Below are positions 3,832 through 9,182 of a DNA stretch of 9,182 nucleotides, piece by piece (the stretch's first letter is position 1; every line of letters begins with the position of its first letter). The position numbers and the translations under genes are program-made. Source of the stretch: Accumulibacter sp. (lineage in GTDB: Bacteria; Pseudomonadota; Gammaproteobacteria; Burkholderiales; Rhodocyclaceae); the NCBI GenBank assembly GCA_031264825.1, contig JAISDL010000112.1:1-9182 (forward strand). The letters run 5' to 3'. The notes under the pieces were generated by a model that was given only the letters and a program-made list of their open reading frames with translations, was not told where the DNA came from and did not search any database.

Positions 3832-3848
3832 ACGCGCCGTACCCCTAC
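3832..3848. repeat. Possible decayed copy of the GTGCCCCTAC repeat
   Basis: ACGCGCCGTACCCCTAC, right after the antitoxin stop, resembles the right half of the palindromic repeat at 425-438 and 592-604 (ACGCCGTGCCCCTAC). It differs by an inserted CG or GC and one base. Only the half-element is present, so this may be chance. Confidence 0.3.
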
Positions 3849-3855
3849 GCACAAA

Positions 3856-6393
3856 TCAGCGCCTGCTCCGTGACGAAATTCCTTCGTACCAGTAGCGCGG
3901 TCTGTCTTGCCTCCACGCGCTCGCGTGTAAAGATTCCGAGCCGTCGGGGACGGCGGGCACGGCGGTAAATCTCAGGCGAATCGCGCCGTCGCGGTCGGTT
4001 CGCCAGACGCGGCTCGCGCCGTAGCGCACGAGCACTTCGGGACGGGGATGGCCGAAACGGTTGCGGTAGCCGGCGGAGACGATCGCTTCCTGGGGCGCGA
4101 CGGCGGCAACGAAGGCCGGCGACGACCCGCCCCGGCTGCCGTGGTGCGGGACGACGAGCGCCGTGGCGCGCAAATCCTTTAAGCTCGACCGCGCGATGAG
4201 CCGCTTTTCGTCGGCGGTCTCGATGTCTCCGGTCAGCAAAAGGCTTCCCGAAGCGGTCGAGACGCGCAGGACGCAGCTTAAGTTATTCGGTTTTTTCGAT
4301 TTCACCGCGTAATCGCCTTTCAGCGGATGCAGGAAGCTGAATCGCACGCCGTCCCACTCCCATTCGCGCGTTCCTTCTCCGTCGGCGGCGCAGCGTTCGC
4401 CTTCCGGGAGGTCCATCGAACTCAAGACGCGCCGAACGGGAAACGATGCGCGGATCGTTTCGATGCCTCCGGCGTGGTCCTGGTCACGGTGCGAGACGAC
4501 CAGCGCGTCGATCCGGTCGACGCCGGAAGCGTACAGGAAGGGGACGATGACGCGCGAGGCGGCGCTCGATTCGGGCGTATAGACGGGACCCGTATCGTAG
4601 AGCAGCGTATGCCCCGCCGTCCGGACGACGACCGAAAGCCCTTGGCCGACGTCGAGTACGTCGGCCCAGACCTCGCCCGACGCGGGGGCGTCGGGTCGAA
4701 GGAAGAGCGCGGGGAGGAGCAGGAACGCCCCCGCGATCCGTCCGGGGAAGCCGCGCGGCAAGAGGAGCCAAACGACGCCGACGAGCGAGAGCAGCACGGC
4801 CCAAAGCGGCGGCGCCGCCTGCCGCCAGAGGGGCCAGACGGCGAGCGCTTCGACGAAGCGCATCAACTGCTCGAACAGCCAATGGTCGAGCGACAGAAAC
4901 GGCGCCCAAGGGAAGACCGCGAAAACGAGCGTCAGCGGCGTGATGAGAAAGCTGACGAAGGGGATCGCCAGCGCGTTGACGAGCGGTGACACCAGGGAGA
5001 ATTGCCGGAAAAAAATGAGGAGTAGCGGCAAGGTTCCGAGCGTGACGCCCCACTGCGCGGCGCCCCATTGCGTAAATACGCCTCGCCACCATCCTCGCCA
5101 CCCGTCGCGTCCGCGCGTTCCGGCGACGCGCGCGCTCCCGACGAAGAAGAGAAAAACGACCGCGCCGAAAGACAGCCAGAAACCCGGTGACAAGACCGCC
5201 CAAGGGTCGAGAAGCAGTACCGCGAGCAGGGCCGACAAGAGCGTTCGCGCCGCGCCGAAGTTCTTCCCGGACATCAGCGAGAGCACGACGACCGTCAACA
5301 TATAGAAGGTGCGCTGCGCGGGGACTTCAAAACCCGCGAGGAGCGCGTAGAAAAACGCGGCGAGCCAGCCCGCGACAAGGCCCGCCTTTTGCGCCGGCGC
5401 GTGGAACATCAGCCGGGGAAAGCGCCGCCACGCGCGGCTGACGAGCCAGCCGAAGAGCGCGCCGACCATCGTGACGTGCAGGCCGGAGATGCTGACGAGG
5501 TGCGTAATCCCCGTTCGGCGGAAAACTTCCCATTGCGCCGGCGTGATCGAGCGCTGGTCGCCGATCGCCAGCGCGACGAGGACGCCGACGTAGGACGCGC
5601 TGGGCAGCGCCGCGAAGAAGCGCGCGCGAATCCGGTCGCGGAAGGATTCGAGCGCGTACCCGGGACGCGGAACGAAGGCGTCGAGCATTTCTCCGACCCT
5701 TGCGCGCGTGTCGATCAACCCCGTCGCCCGAATCCCGCGTTCGAGCATCCACGCCTCGTAGTCGCTTCCGTGGGGATTCGCGTTACCGTGGGGGCGCCTC
5801 AAGCGCACGGAGAAGCGCCATCGCTCGCCGGGGTGAAACAGCGCGGCGGAGGGGTCGAAAAAAGACCCGGCGACGGATTGTCTCGGCGTGTCGGCGGATT
5901 CCTCGCCGCTCGCCGTCGGGGGGTTCTTCGCCGCTTTTCTCATCGCGCCGGTACGCGGACGGTACCACGACAGCATGATCCGTCGGGGGACGCGCGCGCC
6001 TTCGGTCTGTACCGACTCGACGTCGAAGGCGAAGCGCGCTCCCAACGCCGAACGCGCGGGCATCGCGGCGACGACTCCGGTGAGTTCTATCGTCCGCGTC
6101 TCCCACTCTTCCGGCAGTGCGTCGGCCAAGCGGTAATGCGCCGTCCCCGCCGCCCACGCGAAGCCGAGCAAGAACCCACTCAATCCGCCGAATCCGCCGA
6201 AAAACCGGGCGTGGAAAAAAGCGCGGGAGACAAGCGAGGTTTCGTCGCGTCCCCGGAAGGCGTCGAGCGCGGGAAATGCAAGGAGCGCGAACCCGGCAAC
6301 AAAGAGGACGCCGACCCACGCGAGCGGCGGCAATGTCCCTTGAAACTGGAGGAGGAAGACGCCGGCGGCAAAGGCAAGGATGAACGAGCGCAT
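3856..6393 (-). CDS. comEC: ComEC/Rec2 DNA-uptake channel
   Basis: An 845-residue inner-membrane protein thought to carry single-stranded DNA into the cytoplasm during natural transformation. All three expected parts are present. An N-terminal region (about 1-230) starts with membrane segments and holds NPHGSDYEAWMLERGIRATG (206-225). A multi-pass Competence domain (about 265-545) has the hallmark ITHLVSISGLHVTMV (296-310). A C-terminal metallo-beta-lactamase-like domain (about 578-805) has LLYDTGP (597-603), SHRDQDHAGG (634-643), LLLTGDIE (718-725) and PHHGSRGGSS (749-758). The metal-binding histidines and aspartates are present, so a nuclease role remains possible, as proposed for this domain. 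Length and order are normal for proteobacteria and there is no frameshift. ATG 6391-6393 lacks a clear Shine-Dalgarno. It converges with the antitoxin gene and diverges from prfC. Other competence genes are not in the window. Confidence 0.95.
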   Translation of the reverse strand: MRSFILAFAAGVFLLQFQGTLPPLAWVGVLFVAGFALLAFPALDAFRGRDETSLVSRAFFHARFFGGFGGLSGFLLGFAWAAGTAHYRLADALPEEWETRTIELTGVVAAMPARSALGARFAFDVESVQTEGARVPRRIMLSWYRPRTGAMRKAAKNPPTASGEESADTPRQSVAGSFFDPSAALFHPGERWRFSVRLRRPHGNANPHGSDYEAWMLERGIRATGLIDTRARVGEMLDAFVPRPGYALESFRDRIRARFFAALPSASYVGVLVALAIGDQRSITPAQWEVFRRTGITHLVSISGLHVTMVGALFGWLVSRAWRRFPRLMFHAPAQKAGLVAGWLAAFFYALLAGFEVPAQRTFYMLTVVVLSLMSGKNFGAARTLLSALLAVLLLDPWAVLSPGFWLSFGAVVFLFFVGSARVAGTRGRDGWRGWWRGVFTQWGAAQWGVTLGTLPLLLIFFRQFSLVSPLVNALAIPFVSFLITPLTLVFAVFPWAPFLSLDHWLFEQLMRFVEALAVWPLWRQAAPPLWAVLLSLVGVVWLLLPRGFPGRIAGAFLLLPALFLRPDAPASGEVWADVLDVGQGLSVVVRTAGHTLLYDTGPVYTPESSAASRVIVPFLYASGVDRIDALVVSHRDQDHAGGIETIRASFPVRRVLSSMDLPEGERCAADGEGTREWEWDGVRFSFLHPLKGDYAVKSKKPNNLSCVLRVSTASGSLLLTGDIETADEKRLIARSSLKDLRATALVVPHHGSRGGSSPAFVAAVAPQEAIVSAGYRNRFGHPRPEVLVRYGASRVWRTDRDGAIRLRFTAVPAVPDGSESLHASAWRQDRPRYWYEGISSRSRR

Positions 6394-6432
6394 ACGCGAA
6401 AGCGGGAAACGCCTTCAAACGAGAGAATTTCA

Positions 6433-6440
6433 AGTATACT
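6433..6440. promoter_or_regulatory. Shared AGTATACT -10-like palindrome between comEC and prfC
   Basis: AGTATACT is its own reverse complement, so it offers a TATACT -10-like box in both directions (6435-6440 rightward, 6438-6433 leftward). It lies in the short gap between the two starts. No good -35 is found at 16-18 bp on either side; TTCAAA at 6414-6419 is 15 bp from the rightward box. A rightward start would be near 6447. The 9-mer AAGTATACT also forms most of the core of the marR palindrome at 1868-1877. Confidence 0.4.
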
Positions 6441-6467
6441 GCGTCGTTTGTGTCCTTCTCCAGTTTC

Positions 6468-8102
6468 ATGGATTCCGATTCGAGCCTCGCTTCCGATTCT
6501 ACCGGCTTCCCCGCCGACCTTTTGCGCGACGTTTCAAAACGACGGACTTTCGCGATCATTTCGCACCCGGACGCGGGAAAGACGACGCTGACCGAAAAAC
6601 TCCTTCTTTTCGGCGGAGCCATCCAGCTCGCCGGGACGGTCAAAAGCCGCAAAAGCGCGCGCCACGCGACGTCCGACTGGATGGAGGTCGAGAAGCAGCG
6701 CGGAATCTCGGTCACAAGCTCCGTCATGCAGTTCGAATACAACGGGCATATGATCAATCTGCTCGATACGCCGGGTCACGAGGATTTCTCGGAGGACACG
6801 TACCGCGTTCTGACCGCCGTTGATGCCGCCGTCATGGTCATCGACGCGGCGAGGGGCGTCGAGGCGCAGACGATCAAGCTGCTCAACGTCTGCCGGATGC
6901 GCAACACGCCGATCATCACCTTCATCAACAAGCTCGACCGCGAAGTCCGTGAGCCTTTCGACCTGCTCGAAGAAATCGAGTCGATCCTGAAAATCGAGTG
7001 CGCGCCGCTCACCTGGCCGATCGGCATGGGCAAGACCTTTCGCGGCGTTTACGACCTTGCCGACGACTCTCTGCTACGCTTTCTCCCCGGCGAGGATCGG
7101 CGTACCGAGGCCGAAAAAATCCGGGGGATTTCCAACCCCCTCCTCGACCGCGATTTCCCGCTCGAAGTCTCCAAACTCCGCGAAGAAGTCGAACTGATCC
7201 GCGCGGCGAGCCGCCCCTTCACGCTCGACGACTTTCTGTCGGGCACGCAGACGCCCGTTTTTTTCGGGTCGGGAATCAACAACTTCGGTGTCCGGGAAAT
7301 CCTCCAGGCGCTGCTCGACTGGGCACCGCCGCCCCAGCCGCGCGACGCCGGAGCGCGGCGCGTCTCACCTGCCGAAAAATGCTTTTCGGGTTTCGTCTTC
7401 AAAATCCAGGCGAATATGGACCCGAAGCACCGCGACCGCATCGCTTTTTTGCGCGTCTGTTCGGGGCGCTATTCACCCGGAATGAAAGCGAAGCTCGTCC
7501 GCGCCGACCACGAGATCAAACTCGCCAACGCGCTGACCTTCATGGCGAACGAGCGCGTCCTGATGGACGACGCCGTCGCGGGCGACATCATCGGGATCCA
7601 CAACCACGGCCAGCTTCATATCGGCGACACGCTGACCGAGGGCGAAAAGCTCGGTTTCAAGGGGATTCCGTATTTCTCGCCCGAACTCTTTCGCGCCGCG
7701 CGTCTGCGCGACCCGCTCAAAAACAAGCAGTTGCAGAAAGGCTTGCAGGAACTCGGCGAAGAGGGCGCGATCCAGGTTTTTGAAAACCTCGCGAGCGGCG
7801 CTTTGCTGCTCGGCGCGGTCGGCACCCTGCAATTCGAGGTCGTCGCACAACGCTTGCAGAACGAATACCGCGTCGACGCGGTTTTCGAACCCGTGGACAT
7901 CTACACGGCGCGCTGGCTGACTTTTCCCGACGAAGCCGTGAAGCGCGATTTCGAGCGCGAACAGCAACACCGCATGGGACGCGACGTCGACGGGAACCTC
8001 GTCTATCTGGCCAACACCCGCTATAATCTCGAAGTCGTTCAGGAGAAATGGACGAAGGTCGGTTTCCACGATTCCCGCGAGCACGGCCAGCGCTTCGACT
8101 GA
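6468..8102 (+). CDS. prfC: Peptide chain release factor 3 (RF3)
   Basis: A translational GTPase that removes RF1/RF2 from the ribosome after peptide release. Numbered from ATG 6468 (544 residues): P-loop SHPDAGKTT (32-40), the RF3-specific GTVKSRKSARHATSDWMEVE (56-75), switch region QRGISVTSS (77-85), DTPGHEDFSEDTYR (100-113) and INKLD (153-157). Domains II and III follow, with GDTLTEGEKLGFKGIPYFSP, and the usual ending YNLEVVQEKWTKVGF. The start is uncertain. GTG 6450 is in frame (550 residues), but a TATACT box at 6435-6440 would put transcription at about 6447, leaving that codon almost leaderless. ATG 6468 is preferred, though neither has a Shine-Dalgarno. Either way the N-terminus is roughly 15-20 residues longer than common RF3s, and serine/aspartate-rich. 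lrgA starts 23 bp downstream. Confidence 0.95.
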   Translation: MDSDSSLASDSTGFPADLLRDVSKRRTFAIISHPDAGKTTLTEKLLLFGGAIQLAGTVKSRKSARHATSDWMEVEKQRGISVTSSVMQFEYNGHMINLLDTPGHEDFSEDTYRVLTAVDAAVMVIDAARGVEAQTIKLLNVCRMRNTPIITFINKLDREVREPFDLLEEIESILKIECAPLTWPIGMGKTFRGVYDLADDSLLRFLPGEDRRTEAEKIRGISNPLLDRDFPLEVSKLREEVELIRAASRPFTLDDFLSGTQTPVFFGSGINNFGVREILQALLDWAPPPQPRDAGARRVSPAEKCFSGFVFKIQANMDPKHRDRIAFLRVCSGRYSPGMKAKLVRADHEIKLANALTFMANERVLMDDAVAGDIIGIHNHGQLHIGDTLTEGEKLGFKGIPYFSPELFRAARLRDPLKNKQLQKGLQELGEEGAIQVFENLASGALLLGAVGTLQFEVVAQRLQNEYRVDAVFEPVDIYTARWLTFPDEAVKRDFEREQQHRMGRDVDGNLVYLANTRYNLEVVQEKWTKVGFHDSREHGQRFD

Positions 8103-8125
8103 ACTTGGCAGCGCGAGCAATCGAA

Positions 8126-8482
8126 ATGACAAAATCGTTTTCACTCCTCTTGCTCTATCAGCTTGCCGGCGAAGCGATCGTCCGCTTCATGAAACTTCCG
8201 ATCCCCGGCCCCGTCGTCGGGATGATTCTCCTGCTCGCCACCTTGATGTGTCACCGGCGCGCCGCGAAAGACTTCAGGGAAGGCGCGGCGGTACTGCTGC
8301 AACACCTCTCTCTTTTCTTTGTCCCCGCCGGCGTCGGCGTGATCGTGCACGTCTCGCGGATCGCCGACGAATGGCTGCCGATCACGCTCTCGATCGTCGT
8401 CAGCACCTTTGCGGGAATGGCCGTCACCGTCTGGGTGCTCAAGGCGATGACCGCCCGACGCGGCGCCGGAGAAGCGCGATGA
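8126..8482 (+). CDS. lrgA: CidA/LrgA-family membrane protein
   Basis: A 118-residue protein with four predicted membrane segments (about 6-22, 28-42, 61-76 and 87-106) and family motifs LPIPGPVVGMILL (24-36) and LSLFFVPAGVGVI (61-73). CidA/LrgA proteins are small holin- or antiholin-like membrane proteins that work with a CidB/LrgB partner. They were first linked to murein hydrolase control and programmed lysis, and later, in some firmicutes, to pyruvate uptake. ATG 8126 is chosen because it gives the usual family length; the open frame extends upstream into the end of prfC with no family-like sequence. Its Shine-Dalgarno is weak. The stop overlaps the lrgB start (ATGA, 8479-8482). Read-through from prfC is likely, given the 23-bp gap and no terminator. 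Confidence 0.88.
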   Translation: MTKSFSLLLLYQLAGEAIVRFMKLPIPGPVVGMILLLATLMCHRRAAKDFREGAAVLLQHLSLFFVPAGVGVIVHVSRIADEWLPITLSIVVSTFAGMAVTVWVLKAMTARRGAGEAR

Positions 8483-9182
8483 ACAGCGAAACCCTTGCGG
8501 AGGTCTGGACGGCGCTCTCGCAATCGAGCCTCTTCAGCCTGACGCTGACGATGGCGATTTACCTCGTCTCGATCGAAATATACAAGCGTTGCAATTACAA
8601 CACCTGGGCAAGCCCGACGTCGCTGACGATCATCTTCGTCGCCGTCTTTCTCGTCGTCGCGCGGATTCCCTACCCCCGGTTTTTCGAAGGCGCGCAATTC
8701 ATTCATTTCCTCCTCGGCCCGGCGACCGTCGCGCTCGCCGTTCCGCTCTTCGACCATTGGAAGCGGCTGGCGAGCATGGCTTTCCCTTTGCTCGTCGCCC
8801 TCGTCGCCGGCTCGGCGACCGCCGCGGGTTCGGCGATGCTGATCGCCCACATGCTCGGCGCGTCGCGCGAAATCGTCGTCTCGGTCGCGCCGAAATCGGT
8901 GACGACGCCGATCGCGATGGGGATATCCGAGCAAATCGGCGGCATCCCCTCGCTGACCGCCGTATTCGTCGTCCTCACGGGGTCGCTCGGCGCCGTCGGC
9001 TTCCCGCTTCTTTTCAAATGGATGAAATCGAACGACGCGGCGGCGGAGGGCTTCGCCATCGGCGTCACCTCGCACGGCTTCGGCACGGCGCGCGCCTTTC
9101 TCATCAACGAAGAAATGGGCGCGTTCTCCGCGCTCGGGATGGGTCTCAACGGGATTCTTTCTGCCATCGCGCTGCCGCTCAT
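8479..9182 (+). CDS. lrgB: LrgB/CidB-family membrane protein (cut by window end)
   Basis: The first 234 codons are present and the frame is still open at the right edge. Members are about 230-245 residues, so little is missing. Motifs are LGPATVALAVPL (79-90), PKSVTTPIAMGISEQIGGIP (138-157) and the C-terminal GFAIGVTSHGFGTARAF (191-207). The rest is hydrophobic multi-pass membrane sequence. It pairs with the preceding gene; the ATGA overlap implies coupled translation at a fixed ratio. Homologues include the plant plastid glycolate/glycerate transporter PLGG1 and bacterial pyruvate carriers, so export or import of a small organic acid is as plausible here as autolysis control. The start at ATG 8479 has no independent Shine-Dalgarno of note. 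Confidence 0.92.
   Translation, partial: MNSETLAEVWTALSQSSLFSLTLTMAIYLVSIEIYKRCNYNTWASPTSLTIIFVAVFLVVARIPYPRFFEGAQFIHFLLGPATVALAVPLFDHWKRLASMAFPLLVALVAGSATAAGSAMLIAHMLGASREIVVSVAPKSVTTPIAMGISEQIGGIPSLTAVFVVLTGSLGAVGFPLLFKWMKSNDAAAEGFAIGVTSHGFGTARAFLINEEMGAFSALGMGLNGILSAIALPL

Noticed and set aside
3873..3887. ACGAA/TTCGT hairpin at the end of comEC, considered as a bidirectional terminator
   Set aside because: The stem has only five base pairs, lies inside the comEC coding region and has no T-run on either side.
4327..5752. Several long open frames on both strands inside comEC
   Set aside because: All are out-of-frame shadows of the comEC reading frame with low-complexity R/A/G-rich translations.
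5389..6591. A 400-codon open frame on the + strand opposite comEC
   Set aside because: It is antisense to a fully conserved comEC. Its translation is dominated by R, E, P, G and A, as expected from the complement of GC-biased codons, and no protein family is recognisable.

Overview
The window looks like a chromosomal stretch of a GC-rich proteobacterium, most likely a betaproteobacterium. This is inferred from the style of the Hsp33, RF3 and ComEC proteins and the strong G/C bias at third codon positions, not from a marker gene. Four conserved genes or gene pairs form the backbone: hslO (Hsp33, +), comEC (-), prfC (RF3, +) and an lrgA-lrgB pair (+, the second gene cut by the right edge). At the far left, a promoter, Shine-Dalgarno and ATG mark the start of a leftward gene, of which only five codons are inside the window. 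LAYOUT. Positions 17-707 hold no convincing rightward gene but are dense in dispersed and tandem repeats: a 44-nt duplication, three copies of a 26-nt unit, two 20-nt palindromes and GGGATCAGG-type short repeats. hslO (708-1571) follows. Another repeat-rich spacer (1572-1855) carries the same GGGATCAGG family, partly in the opposite orientation to the copies upstream of hslO, plus a polypyrimidine tract. From about 1856 to 3828 lies a visibly more AT-rich accessory islet. It contains a MarR-family regulator with a near-consensus promoter whose spacer is filled by a palindrome, a PPOX-type split-barrel protein, a truncated copy of an antitoxin gene coupled to the PPOX stop codon by an ATGA overlap, and an intact BrnT toxin/RHH antitoxin pair. 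comEC converges on the antitoxin gene. comEC and prfC diverge from a gap of under 80 bp. prfC is followed 23 bp later by lrgA, and lrgA overlaps lrgB by four bases. HOW THE GENES WORK TOGETHER. The marR-PPOX pair reads as a self-regulated two-gene operon with unknown inducer and substrate. brnT plus the RHH antitoxin is a type II toxin-antitoxin module. lrgA-lrgB encodes a two-part membrane system of the holin/antiholin-like (CidA/LrgA with CidB/LrgB) type. The backbone genes have no obvious shared pathway. MOST NOTEWORTHY. (1) The Hsp33 has a conserved overall sequence but lacks all four zinc-ligand cysteines, so the classic redox switch cannot operate. (2) A second copy of the antitoxin N-terminus, including its Shine-Dalgarno, sits directly behind the PPOX gene, and the homology breaks off where an imperfect inverted repeat of about 25 bp begins. 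(3) The MarR promoter carries a probable autoregulatory operator. I see no strong evidence for a wholly new multi-gene system; the recombinant antitoxin fragment and the cysteine-free Hsp33 are the best leads.
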